A DNA stretch of 61,090 nucleotides, from positions 1 to 61,090 of the forward strand of contig CANQPM010000019.1 of the NCBI GenBank assembly GCA_947625775.1, read 5' to 3'. The stretch is from an uncultured Lachnospiraceae bacterium. GTDB lineage: Bacteria > Bacillota > Clostridia > Lachnospirales > Lachnospiraceae. A program made the translations under genes and the position numbers. Under the pieces are notes generated by a model. The model saw nothing but the letters and a program-made list of their open reading frames with translations, was not told the DNA's origin and ran no database searches. The stretch's first letter is position 1. Every line of letters starts with the position of its first letter. This document shows, piece after piece, positions 51,257 to 61,016 of the stretch.

Positions 51257-51754
51257 TTACTGCGCCGCCGCGCTGTGCAGGCTTATATAAAGTGTGGTGT
51301 CTTTTCCAAATTCATCAGTATACTTTACGCATAATAACGAAGGGGAAACAAATTCAAAGCTGAGCCCTGACAAGGAAACGACGGGCTGGCCTGCATCCGG
51401 GGAAAGGCATATATCAATTTTGGAGTATAGTTCATATAAATATCCGCTGTATTCGTACAGTGACGCAGCATAGACTTCGCCGTTTATGTCCTGCGCCATG
51501 ACAAGGCGCTCATATCCATTTGAGGTATCTATGTATATTGCGCCGCAGCTGTCGGACTGGCGGATTTTTTCCGTAATATATGCGGCAGAGGTCCGTGAGG
51601 AATAGTCTGCATTCATTAAAGAAACGGTACGGGAATATATTTTTATGCCAAAAAGAATTACAATCACGGCGGAAAAAGCAAATATCAAAAAAAGGCATAT
51701 AATAAATACAATATCTATTGCATGGCGCTGTTTTTTAATGTTCATTATGCACAT
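51257..51754 (-). CDS. DUF4860-like membrane protein of a pilus/type II secretion-like operon
   Basis: The 165-residue protein has one N-terminal membrane span (about 12-37) and a beta-rich extracytoplasmic part with SYLYELYSKI-like and LYISLHSAA segments (here SGYLYELYSKI). It resembles the DUF4860 proteins seen in clostridial pilin-like operons, where it may be a minor pseudopilin. I recognise the family only loosely. GAAAGG precedes ATG 51754. Confidence 0.65.
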   Translation of the reverse strand: MCIMNIKKQRHAIDIVFIICLFLIFAFSAVIVILFGIKIYSRTVSLMNADYSSRTSAAYITEKIRQSDSCGAIYIDTSNGYERLVMAQDINGEVYAASLYEYSGYLYELYSKIDICLSPDAGQPVVSLSGLSFEFVSPSLLCVKYTDEFGKDTTLYISLHSAAAQ

Positions 51755-51801
51755 AATGCCTTTCTGTTTTTATAAGCACTGAAATGTTATTTTACGGCGG
51801 T

Positions 51802-52158
51802 TTAGCGGGCTTTCGGCAGTATTGTTACATCGGGCAGAATATTTGAGCCGATGGCGGCATAGTCAATGTAAAACTTGTCGGTATCATAGAAAAAACCATA
51901 ATTTTCCTCTATATAGCTGAGGCTCGGGGGGTATGTTCCTTCTATTGCATAGCATTGCATGATGCTGCGCCGAAGCGCTGTCTCAAGCTCCCTGCGCTGT
52001 CTGCTGTCGGCGGCATCTTCAATAAACGCTGCCGCGGCATTAAACAGAACAATCAGCCCCGTAATAAGCAAAACTGGCATAACCTGCAAAAGCCTGCTAG
52101 ATTTTATTTCTTTGTCCATAGAAAAGCGGTTCAGAAAAATCAGCTCCTTAAAAAACAT
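51802..52158 (-). CDS. Small membrane protein of the pilin-like operon
   Basis: The 118-residue protein has one membrane span (about 25-43) and a C-terminal region with LRRSIMQCYAIEGTYPPSLS and YGFFYDTDKFYIDY. The YAIEGTYPPSL pattern is common in type II secretion pseudopilin-like proteins. No Gly/Glu prepilin motif is visible. The start is uncertain: AAGGAG lies inside the frame, but no canonical start follows it at the right distance. It begins 6 nt after pilC ends, so coupling is likely. Confidence 0.6.
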   Translation of the reverse strand: MFFKELIFLNRFSMDKEIKSSRLLQVMPVLLITGLIVLFNAAAAFIEDAADSRQRRELETALRRSIMQCYAIEGTYPPSLSYIEENYGFFYDTDKFYIDYAAIGSNILPDVTILPKAR

Positions 52159-52164
52159 ATAAAG

Positions 52165-53211
52165 CTATTGTATATTTGACATAATGCCGATAAGCGGCAT
52201 TATGACCGACATCAGTATAATGCCTACTGTAAATGAAAATATAATCACAAGACAGGGTTCAATGGCGCTTACCAGCCTTTGCAGGCGGTTCATGGCGGCA
52301 TTTTCATAATATTCGGACAGCTTTGTAAATACTCGGTCGCTGTCGCCTGTTTTGCAGCTGATTTGGAGCAGCCGCCTGTGCTGGGCATGGAAAATTTCCG
52401 CCTTTTTTATCGCTTCGGACACATCATCTCCGTCAAGCAGGGCATTTTGGAGTGTCACAAGCTTTTTGGAGATTAATTCATTTTCAATAATGGCGTCGGC
52501 AAGCCCTATTCCCTTAAAAATGTCTATGCCGCTTGAAACAATCATCGCCATAGCGCCCGCAAACCTGCTGTATGCTATGTCAGTAAAAAGGTTTTTCGTA
52601 AGAAAGCAGGAATGTAAAATGCGGCGTAAACGCCTCCTGCATTTTGCGTTTTTGGATAAAATAAAAAGGACTACGGCGAAAGCTGCAAATATGCATACAA
52701 AAACGCCAGAAATGGCTTGAAGGCCGCCGCCTATTTTCATAAGCGTAAGTGAAAATCCTGTCAAGCCGCTGCCAAGCTGTGAAAAGACCTGATTGAACAC
52801 AGGAAGCACTTTTGCCAAAAGCACGATTAATATAACTGTCATTAAACAGAGCATTATTATCGGATATCTGACCGCGTTTTTTATGGCGGCGGCAATAGAG
52901 GCCTGCTGCGCATAGTAGTCGGCGAGCTTTGCCATGACAATATCAAGCTTGCCTGCCTCCTCGCCTAAAAGCGACATCGAGATGACATAATTTGGGAAAA
53001 CATTGGCGGCCGCCAGCGCCTCGCAGAATTTTTTCCCGCTTATGAGAGAGGCTTCTATCTGGGCAAGGAGCTCTTTTCCCTCATCTGACGCGGCATCTGC
53101 CTCCATCAGCTGAATACCCTCGAGCAGAGTGATGCCTGCAGGAAGGAGCAAGGCGAGCTGTCCGCAGAACGACGCGGTTTCACTATTGGTTAGAGACTTG
53201 TATTTTTTCAT
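52165..53211 (-). CDS. GspF/PilC-type inner membrane platform protein
   Basis: The 348-residue protein has the two repeated GspF (T2SSF) domains with QLALLLPAGITLLEGIQLME and, later, FAGAMAMIVSSGIDIFKGIG, plus three strong membrane spans near 115-150, 165-190 and 320-342. It is the platform on which pilus or pseudopilus assembly ATPases act. No GspE/PilB ATPase is present in the window, so the ATPase must be elsewhere. It belongs to the operon led by the transglutaminase-like gene. Confidence 0.85.
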   Translation of the reverse strand: MKKYKSLTNSETASFCGQLALLLPAGITLLEGIQLMEADAASDEGKELLAQIEASLISGKKFCEALAAANVFPNYVISMSLLGEEAGKLDIVMAKLADYYAQQASIAAAIKNAVRYPIIMLCLMTVILIVLLAKVLPVFNQVFSQLGSGLTGFSLTLMKIGGGLQAISGVFVCIFAAFAVVLFILSKNAKCRRRLRRILHSCFLTKNLFTDIAYSRFAGAMAMIVSSGIDIFKGIGLADAIIENELISKKLVTLQNALLDGDDVSEAIKKAEIFHAQHRRLLQISCKTGDSDRVFTKLSEYYENAAMNRLQRLVSAIEPCLVIIFSFTVGIILMSVIMPLIGIMSNIQ

Positions 53212-53239
53212 CAGCGCCCCCGTTAGCTGTGTTTAAGGC

Positions 53240-54223
53240 TCAATAAATGTATTTTGCAGTGTAATTGCTCCCGTCACCGATAAAGCTTTTAAGAGAAGCC
53301 TCGCTGGAGTTTGCGGCAAATGTCGGATCCATCAGTGTCCAATTTTTGCCGTTAAACTCAATGACGCCGTTTATCCAGCCTTTGTCCGTTATATATGTGC
53401 TTATCCATGCGTGATAGGCGCTGCCCGCGTAGCCGACCTCTAAGCGCGTAGGTATATTCTGGCTGCGCAGCATGCTTGCCATTAAAGCGGCGTAATCAAG
53501 ACAGATGCCTGTGCCGCTTTCCATAACAGCGTCAACGTTTGGAGTGTAGCCCGACTCGACAAGCTCCGCCTTTGAATGGTCATAAACGATAGTCGTCGCG
53601 TAGTTGTATATATTCGCCACTACGTCTAAGTCGCTCGAACAGTTTTCGGCAAGCTGGCGCGCCTTTTCCACAACCGCGCTCGAGGAGTTGAAGTTTACGT
53701 ATTGGTTGGGATATAGGTAAGGCCCGAATTCATTGGAAATATCCGCGTCTATAGTCTGTGAGATGGCAGTAGCGTACTGGCTGCCCGTAATATTTTCATA
53801 GACGGATATTTTGTATTCCCCGCTGCCCTCAGACAATGGAAAGGCTTCATAGCCGCCATGCAGATTATATGTGTAGGTCACGCCGTTATCCCTGGAAATC
53901 TGCAGCTTTACCTGCGGATTAGCGCCCTTGTAATTAACCATAATATATCCCTCGGACACATTTGATGCGTCGATGGCGGCAAGCTCATTTGAATAGGTTA
54001 TAACGCCTGAAGCCTGCGGGACAAGACACACGGGAGTATTGTCGCGGATTGCGCCTGCGACGGAGTCCGCCGCAGGAGTGTCCTCCTCAAAAGCCGCGCT
54101 CCAGTAAACCGCGTCAACAAGCTGCGGTTCATCAGCCGTCGATTTATCCGCGCGTGAACAGCCGATAAAAATTAAAGGGCAGGCGGCGTATAAAAAAATG
54201 GCAGGTAAATTTTTAACATTCAT
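53240..54223 (-). CDS. Transglutaminase-like lipoprotein, first gene of the pilin-like operon
   Basis: The 327-residue protein has a lipobox signal (PLIFIGC, Cys22) and an extracytoplasmic transglutaminase-like domain with the triad Cys241 (SGTGICLDYA), His271 (SAYHAWIS) and Asp299 (TLMDPTF). The residues before about 170 form a beta-rich segment with GVTYTYNLHGGYEAF. Such enzymes cleave or cross-link proteins or peptides at the surface. Being first in an operon with a pilin platform suggests it acts on the pilus-like structure, though that is inference. Confidence 0.82.
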   Translation of the reverse strand: MNVKNLPAIFLYAACPLIFIGCSRADKSTADEPQLVDAVYWSAAFEEDTPAADSVAGAIRDNTPVCLVPQASGVITYSNELAAIDASNVSEGYIMVNYKGANPQVKLQISRDNGVTYTYNLHGGYEAFPLSEGSGEYKISVYENITGSQYATAISQTIDADISNEFGPYLYPNQYVNFNSSSAVVEKARQLAENCSSDLDVVANIYNYATTIVYDHSKAELVESGYTPNVDAVMESGTGICLDYAALMASMLRSQNIPTRLEVGYAGSAYHAWISTYITDKGWINGVIEFNGKNWTLMDPTFAANSSEASLKSFIGDGSNYTAKYIY

Positions 54224-54286
54224 ATAAAGATTCAGCCCTCACGCCATAGTTTAGCAATAATCAGCAATAATTTTAGATTTTATGAA

Positions 54287-54315
54287 ATTATAATATATTT
54301 GGCGGGGAAATTCAA
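54287..54315 (-). promoter_or_regulatory. Promoter of the minus-strand pilin-like operon
   Basis: On the minus strand TTGAAT (54315-54310) and a perfect TATAAT (54292-54287) are 17 bp apart, about 60 nt before the start codon at 54223. Confidence 0.65.
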
Positions 54316-54376
54316 CCGTGCAGGCGGGTATTCTTAAAAAAACTGGAAAAAATTATTGTAAATTATAAAAAAACAA

Positions 54377-54405
54377 TTGACAAATCCAGTGACGGAAATT
54401 ATACT
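54377..54405 (+). promoter_or_regulatory. Promoter of the str operon
   Basis: Perfect TTGACA at 54377-54382 and TATACT at 54400-54405, 17 bp apart, about 50 nt before rpsL. Confidence 0.85.
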
Positions 54406-54457
54406 AATCTAGTATGTGTGTAAATGGCATATAGTATATAATCAGGAGGTGAAAAGA

Positions 54458-54877
54458 ATGCCAACATTTAACCAATTAGTAAAAAAAGGACGTCACGAGT
54501 CAGCTAAGAAGTCTAACGCTCCCGCTCTGCAGAGAGGCTACAACTCTTTGAAGAAGAAGGTAACTGATACATCTGCTCCCCAAAAGAGAGGCGTATGTAC
54601 AGCGGTTAAGACTGCGACACCTAAGAAGCCCAATTCAGCTCTTAGAAAGATTGCCAGAGTTCGTCTTTCAAACGGAATGGAGGTAACAAGCTATATTCCG
54701 GGAGAAGGCCACAATTTACAGGAGCACAGCGTTGTTCTTATCAGAGGCGGACGTGTTAAGGACTTACCTGGTACAAGATACCATATTATCAGAGGTACTC
54801 TTGATACGGCAGGAGTCGCTAACAGAAGGCAGGCCCGCTCTAAGTATGGAGCAAAGAGGCCTAAAGCAGGCAAATAA
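54458..54877 (+). CDS. rpsL: 30S ribosomal protein S12
   Basis: The 139-residue protein contains [13 protein letters not shown], the [15 protein letters not shown] loop (site of streptomycin-resistance changes in other species) and the [14 protein letters not shown] block. The sequence shows Lys at the usual PKKPNS position, the common form. Start ATG 54458 follows AGGAGGTG; a longer frame from 54416 is not used. Confidence 0.97.
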   Translation: MPTFNQLVKKGRHESAKKSNAPALQRGYNSLKKKVTDTSAPQKRGVCTAVKTATPKKPNSALRKIARVRLSNGMEVTSYIPGEGHNLQEHSVVLIRGGRVKDLPGTRYHIIRGTLDTAGVANRRQARSKYGAKRPKAGK

Positions 54878-54936
54878 TCTTTGATTTGCCTCGTACCACA
54901 AAAAACTAATTAGTGTTGGGATTCTTATTTAATACC

Positions 54937-54954
54937 TTTCTATTAAAATAGAAA
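54937..54954 (+). promoter_or_regulatory. AT-rich hairpin in the rpsL-rpsG gap
   Basis: TTTCTATT and AATAGAAA pair perfectly around two A residues. The 167 nt gap is where S7 binds its own mRNA in Escherichia coli, but I see no clear copy of that site here. Confidence 0.4.
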
Positions 54955-55044
54955 ACCGCACGAACACAGGGTTTTTTAATGTGAGTACCGTTGATTTAAT
55001 CAGATAGTGCCTGTGCGCTATTATTAATTAAGGAGGGAAGAACC

Positions 55045-55515
55045 GTGCCACGTAAAGGACATATTCAGAAAAGAGATGTATTGGCCGATCCTATTTACAA
55101 TAACAAGGTAGTTACCAAGCTTATCAACAACGTTATGCTGGACGGTAAGAAGGGTGTTGCGCAGAAGATTGTATATGGTGCGTTCGAGAGAGTTGAAGCA
55201 AAGGCTCAGAAGCCTGCGGTAGACGTTTTCGAGGAGGCTATGAACAATATCATGCCTATGCTTGAATGTAAGGCAAGACGTATCGGCGGCGCGACATATC
55301 AGGTACCGCTTGAGGTTAAGCCGGACCGTCGTCAGGCATTAGGACTTCGCTGGTTAGTGATGTTCTCACGCAAGAGAGGCGAGAAGACCATGGAAGAAAG
55401 ACTGGCGAATGAAATCCTTGACGCAGCTAACAATACCGGCGCTGCTGTCAAGAGAAAAGAAGATATGCACAAAATGGCAGAGGCGAACAAGGCGTTTGCT
55501 CATTACAGATTTTAA
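55045..55515 (+). CDS. rpsG: 30S ribosomal protein S7
   Basis: The 156-residue protein begins with GTG 55045 ([18 protein letters not shown]) behind GGAGGG and contains [16 protein letters not shown]-type residues (here [17 protein letters not shown]). S7 starts assembly of the 30S head. It is co-transcribed with rpsL and fusA. Confidence 0.97.
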   Translation: MPRKGHIQKRDVLADPIYNNKVVTKLINNVMLDGKKGVAQKIVYGAFERVEAKAQKPAVDVFEEAMNNIMPMLECKARRIGGATYQVPLEVKPDRRQALGLRWLVMFSRKRGEKTMEERLANEILDAANNTGAAVKRKEDMHKMAEANKAFAHYRF

Positions 55516-55575
55516 TTATCTGGGCTGTTTGTCAGCTGCATAGTATTGTTTCAATATATAAGAGGAGGAAAGACC

Positions 55576-57693
55576 TTGGCTGGAAGAGAATATCCTTTAG
55601 AGAGGACCAGAAACATTGGTATTATGGCTCACATAGATGCGGGTAAGACTACTCTTACGGAACGTATTCTGTACTATACCGGTGTTAATTACAAGATTGG
55701 CGATACGCATGAGGGTACTGCTACCATGGACTGGATGGAACAGGAGCAGGAGAGAGGTATCACAATCACATCAGCCGCTACTACCTGCCACTGGACACAT
55801 CAGGAGTTTGCGAAGCCTCTTGACGGCGCTCTGGAGCATCGTATCAATATTATTGATACTCCGGGACACGTTGACTTTACAGTAGAGGTTGAGCGTTCGC
55901 TCCGCGTGCTTGACGGCGCAGTCGGCGTATTCTGTGCAAAGGGCGGCGTAGAGCCACAGTCAGAAAACGTATGGCGCCAGGCGGACACTTACAATGTACC
56001 GAGAATGGCGTTCATCAATAAAATGGACATCTTAGGCGCTAATTTCTATGGCGCTGTAGATCAGATTAGGACGAGATTAGGTAAAAATGCAATTATTCTT
56101 CAGCTGCCTATCGGCAAGGAAGATGATTTTAAGGGCATTGTAGACCTTATGGAAATGAAAGCCTATATCTATAATGATGATAAGGGAGATGACATTTCCG
56201 TTATTGATATACCTGCAGATATGGCCGATGACGCAGAGCTTTATCATTCAGAGATGGTTGAGAAGATCTGCGAGCTTGACGATGATTTGACAATGATGTA
56301 TCTTGAAGGCGAGGAGCCTTCTATAGAGCAGCTTAAGGCAGCTTTGAGAAAAGGCACGTGCGAGTGTACGGCAGTGCCTGTATGCTGCGGTTCAGCGTAC
56401 AGAAATAAGGGCGTTCAGAAGCTTCTTGACGCTATACTTGACTTTATGCCTGCTCCTACAGATATTCCCGCTATCAAAGGCGTGGATTTAGACGGAAATG
56501 AGATTGAGCGCCATTCTTCAGATGATGAGCCGTTTGCGGCGCTTGCATTTAAGATTATGGCTGACCAGTTTGTAGGAAAGCTTGCATTCTTTAGAGTGTA
56601 CTCAGGTACATTGAATTCAGGTTCATATGTGCTTAATGCTACAAAGGACAAGAAGGAGCGTGTAGGACGTATCCTGCAGATGCACGCAAACAAGCGTCAG
56701 GAGCTTGACAAGGTTTACTCAGGAGATATCGCGGCTGCGGTAGGCTTTAAGTTTACAACCACGGGCGACACGATCTGTGACGAGCAGCATCCTGTTATCC
56801 TTGAGTCTATGGAGTTTCCCGAGCCAGTTATTGAGCTTGCCATCGAGCCTAAGACAAAGGCAGGGCAGGGCAAAATGGGCGAGGCGCTTGCAAAGCTTGC
56901 GGAGGAGGATCCTACCTTCCGTGCCCATACAAATCAGGAAACAGGGCAGACTATCATCGCCGGAATGGGCGAGCTTCACTTGGAGATTATCGTGGACAGA
57001 CTTCTGCGTGAGTTCAAGGTTGAGGCAAACGTTGGCGCGCCACAGGTTGCATATAAGGAGGCTATCACAAAAGAGGTTGATATCGAGTCCAAGTATGCTA
57101 AGCAGTCAGGCGGTCGCGGACAGTACGGACATTGTAAGGTTAAGTTTGCGCCTATGGATGCCAACGGAGAGGAGCTGTTTAAGTTTGAGTCTACTGTGGT
57201 CGGAGGAGCTATTCCTAAGGAATATATTCCTGCAATCGGCGAAGGCATTGAGGAGGCGACACACGCGGGCATCCTTGGCGGATTCCCTGTAGTGGGCGTA
57301 TATGCAAACGTATATGACGGTTCATACCATGAGGTTGACTCGTCTGAAATGGCATTCCATATCGCAGGCTCGCTTGCGTTTAAGGAGGCTATGCAGAAGG
57401 CAGCTCCCGTGCTTCTCGAGCCGATAATGAAGGTAGAGGTAACAATGCCTGAGGAATATATGGGCGATGTTATCGGCGATATCAATTCGCGCCGCGGACG
57501 TATTGAGGGTATGGAGGACATTGGCGGCGGCAAGATGGTAAAAGGCTATGTTCCGCTTGCTGAGATGTTCGGCTACTCTACGGATTTGCGTTCTAAGACG
57601 CAGGGACGCGGTAACTATTCAATGTTCTTTGAAAGATATGAGCAGGTTCCGAAGTCAGTTCAGGACAAGGTGCTTGCCGCAAGGAGCAAATAA
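55576..57693 (+). CDS. fusA: Translation elongation factor G
   Basis: The 705-residue GTPase has [15 protein letters not shown] (P-loop), DTPGHVDFT (G3) and NKMDILGA (G4), and the EF-G C-terminal domains. I use TTG 55576 ([12 protein letters not shown]) as start because GAGGAGG lies 7 nt upstream, while the frame from 55546 has no site. EF-G catalyses ribosome translocation. Confidence 0.96.
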   Translation: MAGREYPLERTRNIGIMAHIDAGKTTLTERILYYTGVNYKIGDTHEGTATMDWMEQEQERGITITSAATTCHWTHQEFAKPLDGALEHRINIIDTPGHVDFTVEVERSLRVLDGAVGVFCAKGGVEPQSENVWRQADTYNVPRMAFINKMDILGANFYGAVDQIRTRLGKNAIILQLPIGKEDDFKGIVDLMEMKAYIYNDDKGDDISVIDIPADMADDAELYHSEMVEKICELDDDLTMMYLEGEEPSIEQLKAALRKGTCECTAVPVCCGSAYRNKGVQKLLDAILDFMPAPTDIPAIKGVDLDGNEIERHSSDDEPFAALAFKIMADQFVGKLAFFRVYSGTLNSGSYVLNATKDKKERVGRILQMHANKRQELDKVYSGDIAAAVGFKFTTTGDTICDEQHPVILESMEFPEPVIELAIEPKTKAGQGKMGEALAKLAEEDPTFRAHTNQETGQTIIAGMGELHLEIIVDRLLREFKVEANVGAPQVAYKEAITKEVDIESKYAKQSGGRGQYGHCKVKFAPMDANGEELFKFESTVVGGAIPKEYIPAIGEGIEEATHAGILGGFPVVGVYANVYDGSYHEVDSSEMAFHIAGSLAFKEAMQKAAPVLLEPIMKVEVTMPEEYMGDVIGDINSRRGRIEGMEDIGGGKMVKGYVPLAEMFGYSTDLRSKTQGRGNYSMFFERYEQVPKSVQDKVLAARSK

Positions 57694-57726
57694 TATATTT
57701 TTAAGGCAGTATTTTGCAAATAAGAC

Positions 57727-57755
57727 TTGAAAAAACCAGTATTTTCTAATATAAT
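57727..57755 (+). promoter_or_regulatory. Promoter for tuf
   Basis: TTGAAA at 57727-57732 and a perfect TATAAT at 57750-57755, 17 bp apart, lie 77 nt before tuf, so tuf has its own promoter besides the str operon. Confidence 0.8.
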
Positions 57756-57831
57756 CAAGCTAGTTGAGTAAAGTTTTATTAACTATGAAACTAAAAAATA
57801 ATCTATAACTTTTTTAAGGAGGACTTTTAAA

Positions 57832-59019
57832 ATGGCAAAGGCTAAATTTGAAAGAAGTAAACCCCATTGTAACATTGGTACCATTGGACACGTTGACCAT
57901 GGTAAGACAACACTGACAGCTGCTATCACCAAGACACTTAATGCAAGACTTGGCACAGGCGAGGCTGTTGCATTCGATATGATTGATAAAGCTCCTGAGG
58001 AGAGAGAGCGTGGTATTACTATCTCTACAGCACACGTTGAGTACGAGACAGAAAAGAGACATTATGCACACGTTGACTGCCCGGGCCATGCTGACTATGT
58101 AAAGAACATGATCACAGGCGCGGCTCAGATGGACGGCGCTATCCTTGTTGTAGCTGCAACTGACGGCGTTATGGCTCAGACAAAGGAGCATATCCTTCTT
58201 TCACGTCAGGTTGGCGTACCTTATATCGTTGTATTCCTGAACAAGTGCGATATGGTAGACGATGAGGAGCTTATCGAGCTGGTTGAGATGGAAGTTACTG
58301 AGCAGCTTGAGGAGTATGGCTTCAATGACTGCCCTATCATTAAGGGTTCTGCGCTGAAGGCTCTTGAGGATCCTTCAGGAGAATGGGGCGACAAGATTAT
58401 GGATCTTATGCATACAATTGATGAGTATGTTCCTGATCCTCAGCGTGATACAGATAAGCCGTTCCTTATGCCTATCGAGGATATCTTTACAATTACAGGT
58501 CGTGGTACTGTTGCTACAGGTCGTGTTGAGCGTGGTACTCTCCACCTCAATGAGGAAGTTGAAATCGTTGGTATCAGCGAGGAGACAAAGAAGACAGTTG
58601 TTACAGGTATCGAGATGTTCCGTAAGCTTCTTGACGAGGCTCAGGCTGGTGATAACATCGGCGCTCTGCTCCGTGGTATTCAGAGAACAGAAATCCAGAG
58701 AGGACAGGTTCTTGCTAAGCCCGGTACAGTTACATGCCACAAGAAGTTTACAGCTCAGGTTTATGTACTGACAAAGGACGAGGGCGGCCGTCATACACCT
58801 TTCTTCAATAATTATAGACCTCAGTTCTATTTCAGAACAACGGATGTAACAGGTGTCTGCAACCTTCCTGAAGGTACAGAGATGTGCATGCCTGGTGATA
58901 ATGTTGAGATGACGATTGAGTTGATTCATCCTATCGCTATGGAGCAGGGACTTACGTTTGCTATTCGTGAGGGTGGCAGAACGGTTGGTTCCGGTAGGGT
59001 TGCTTCTATCATTGAGTAA
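57832..59019 (+). CDS. tuf: Translation elongation factor Tu
   Basis: The 395-residue protein shows [34 protein letters not shown] and NKCDMVDD, the EF-Tu G motifs, and domains II and III with the usual spacing. It brings aminoacyl-tRNA to the ribosome. Start ATG 57832 follows AAGGAGGA. It is followed by a strong terminator. Confidence 0.98.
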   Translation: MAKAKFERSKPHCNIGTIGHVDHGKTTLTAAITKTLNARLGTGEAVAFDMIDKAPEERERGITISTAHVEYETEKRHYAHVDCPGHADYVKNMITGAAQMDGAILVVAATDGVMAQTKEHILLSRQVGVPYIVVFLNKCDMVDDEELIELVEMEVTEQLEEYGFNDCPIIKGSALKALEDPSGEWGDKIMDLMHTIDEYVPDPQRDTDKPFLMPIEDIFTITGRGTVATGRVERGTLHLNEEVEIVGISEETKKTVVTGIEMFRKLLDEAQAGDNIGALLRGIQRTEIQRGQVLAKPGTVTCHKKFTAQVYVLTKDEGGRHTPFFNNYRPQFYFRTTDVTGVCNLPEGTEMCMPGDNVEMTIELIHPIAMEQGLTFAIREGGRTVGSGRVASIIE

Positions 59020-59040
59020 TTGAAAAAATGCAGTAAAATC

Positions 59041-59075
59041 AAGGCTTCCGAGTGTATGCTCGGGAGCCTTTTTTA
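59041..59075 (+). terminator. Strong terminator after tuf
   Basis: AAGGCTTCCGAG and GCTCGGGAGCCTT pair across a short loop and run into six T residues. It marks the end of the housekeeping block; the DNA beyond is visibly more AT-rich. Confidence 0.93.
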
Positions 59076-59327
59076 CGTACTGAAAGAATGGAATAAGCGT
59101 GAGTGGCGCCCAAACGGTACCAAAAACATTTTTACTATTTGAAAAGTGGATTTTTTGATTAAGAAGTATAAACTGCAAGAATTAGTGAAAAATTCACAAG
59201 AAATAGTGAAAAATAAATTTAGAAACAACAAGAAAATGTATTGAAGCAACAAAAAAATAAAAGAAGAATAAAAATCTTGACAAGTTTATTGACATGGTAT
59301 ATCCTGTATGTAAAGGAGATGAAAACA

Positions 59328-60257
59328 ATGACCAAAAGCGCAATAATAAAAGAAATGGTAATACAATTGTTATCAGATGGAAGTCCTCATACTGTTTCTG
59401 AAATGAAAGAATATTTAGCTGAAAGGAATGCGGAAGATTATTCAGAAGGGCAGTTTGCAGGGGCTGTAGATAATTTGTTAAAGAACAAAAAGATAGAAAA
59501 AATAGATAGAGGTACATATAGGATAGCGGGGACAGAGATGATTTTGACAAAAGAAAGGAATGGGGTATTTATGAAAAAATGTTTTGTCGTTTCTCCTATA
59601 GGTGATGCGGGCACAGATATTAGGAAAAATGCTGATCAGTTGTATCAACATATAATTAAACCAGTATGCGAAAAATGCGGTTTTGTTGCACAAAGAGTAG
59701 ATGAATTTAATACATCTAATTCAATTACGCAAGAGATATTGGATGCATTAAATGATTGTGATTTGGTTATTGCAGATTTGACGGGGCACAATCCAAATGT
59801 TTTTTTTGAAATTGGATATCGAACTAAAAGTCAGAAACCCATAATTCATTTAAAACGCAAAGATGAAACGATACCATTTGATGTTTCGGCTATTCGCACT
59901 TTTGAATATGATTTGACCGATTTAGATATGGTAACTGCAACAAAAGATAGATTAGAGCAGGTAATAAAGAATTTCAAGTATGACGAAGTTAAAGAGTCCA
60001 AACGGGCTAACAATAACTTTGAAAATAATATGATTGTTGCTTCGTTAAATGATATACAATATAAAATTGATGTTTTAACTGAAGAAATCAAAAAGAAAGA
60101 GAATGAAACTATAAAAACAGTAATTGAATCATTTAATGCACAGAAGAGGGAACCGGAATCTCTTGAAGCAGAGATGATGAAAATATTAATGCCAGAGTTA
60201 ATCAGAAATCCTAATGCCGCAGATGCATTGTTAAAGTTAGGTGAGAAATTCAAATAA
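59328..60257 (+). CDS. Winged-helix plus nucleoside 2-deoxyribosyltransferase-like protein
   Basis: I choose ATG 59328 because AAGGAG is 9 nt upstream; the frame from 59241 starts before a likely promoter. The 309-residue protein has an N-terminal winged helix (AIIKEMVIQLLSDGSPHTVS to about residue 67) and a domain with CFVVSPIGDAGTDIRKNAD, QEILDALNDCDLVIADLTGH and NPNVFFEIGYRTKSQKPII. The latter is the nucleoside 2-deoxyribosyltransferase-like fold, related to TIR-type NAD-processing domains. The C-terminus is a helical tail. It may be a nucleotide-acting stress or defence effector; the exact activity is unknown. Confidence 0.75.
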   Translation: MTKSAIIKEMVIQLLSDGSPHTVSEMKEYLAERNAEDYSEGQFAGAVDNLLKNKKIEKIDRGTYRIAGTEMILTKERNGVFMKKCFVVSPIGDAGTDIRKNADQLYQHIIKPVCEKCGFVAQRVDEFNTSNSITQEILDALNDCDLVIADLTGHNPNVFFEIGYRTKSQKPIIHLKRKDETIPFDVSAIRTFEYDLTDLDMVTATKDRLEQVIKNFKYDEVKESKRANNNFENNMIVASLNDIQYKIDVLTEEIKKKENETIKTVIESFNAQKREPESLEAEMMKILMPELIRNPNAADALLKLGEKFK

Positions 60258-60300
60258 GGAGAAAGTTGATGGAGCATATAATACAAGGGGAGGAAAAGTT

Positions 60301-60450
60301 ATGAGAAAAACAAGAAGTGATTGTACAGTGGGAACATTTGAAAAAAAGCATGGTCTACCAGCAGGAACAATACGAAATAAGAATGGACGAGATACTCGTA
60401 GTGATAAGAAGATAGGAACAATCCGGCAAGAAGCCCAAAAAGGAAAGTAA
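60301..60450 (+). CDS. 49-residue basic protein, unknown function
   Basis: The protein is rich in Arg, Lys and Gly and contains a repeated RxDxKxGT-type motif (TRSDCTVGTFEKKHGLPAGT and, later, TRSDKKIGTIRQEAQ). I do not know the family name, but such short proteins appear conserved. GGGGAGG precedes ATG 60301. Its TAA overlaps the next start by one base (TAATG), which indicates coupled translation with the DUF2971-like gene. Confidence 0.65.
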   Translation: MRKTRSDCTVGTFEKKHGLPAGTIRNKNGRDTRSDKKIGTIRQEAQKGK

Positions 60451-60953
60451 TGCCTAGAGAGCCATCTAAGCTATATAAATATTATTCAAATACGGTAATT
60501 CAAGGAATAAATTATTCCCAAAAAGCACTTGAAAATAATACAGTATATTTGCAGGAAATTAAAAAATTCGATGATAATTATGATTGTACATTATCGATTA
60601 ATATAGAAGAATTTGCAAGATTGCGTATAGAATATTATGCAAAAATATGTGAAGTAGATATAAAAGATGAATGGGACTATAACAAGTGCGAATATGAATT
60701 TTCAGTTTTTTTATATAATAAGATAAATAATGGAATGGATTTAGAGCAGATATTTGGAATTACAAAATTGTCAACAAACGAAGATTATCGACGGAGCAAT
60801 TTTTGCCTAATATTAAAATCAGTTTTTTTGAAATGCAGTGATCAGGATAATGTTTGGCATATTGCCTTTTCCCGAGCGATAAATAGTGTCTGCTTAATGC
60901 CACAAAAATGCCTAAAACCATTGAAAAATACTGACTTTATGGTTGCCATCTGA
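60450..60953 (+). pseudogene. DUF2971-like protein, truncated by an IS element
   Basis: The first 145 residues resemble the N-terminus of DUF2971 proteins (KLYKYYSNTVIQGINYSQ, NNTVYLQEIKKFDDNYDCTL). The frame then runs into the IS left end and stops at 60953, so the conserved C-terminal half is missing. AAAGGAAAG precedes ATG 60450, which overlaps the previous stop. DUF2971 proteins are frequent in mobile and defence-type islands. It is probably inactive in this genome. Confidence 0.6.
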
Positions 60954-61004
60954 TATAATATAAGTGCAAGAAAAACAGCACTTTTTTGAAAAAACCTTGC
61001 ACTT
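60931..61004 (+). promoter_or_regulatory. Transposase promoter and competing hairpins
   Basis: TATAAT at 60954-60959 (with CTGACT at 60931, 17 bp upstream) is followed by AAGTGCAAG (60962-60970). This can pair with GCACTT (60978-60983) to form a hairpin running into TTTTTT, or over 9 bp with CTTGCACTT (60996-61004) next to the ribosome site. The two folds exclude each other, as in an attenuator or a guard against outside transcription. Confidence 0.5.
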
Positions 61005-61016
61005 AGGAGATGACCA

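Noticed and set aside
51926-51931. G6 run in the minus-strand pilin-like operon, considered as a third slippage tract
   Set aside because: Six bases are too short to stand out, and the frame is intact on the coding (minus) strand, where it reads as C6.
58375-59178. Long antisense ORF (267 codons) across tuf
   Set aside because: It is a shadow of the tuf codon pattern, has no ribosome site and crosses the tuf terminator.
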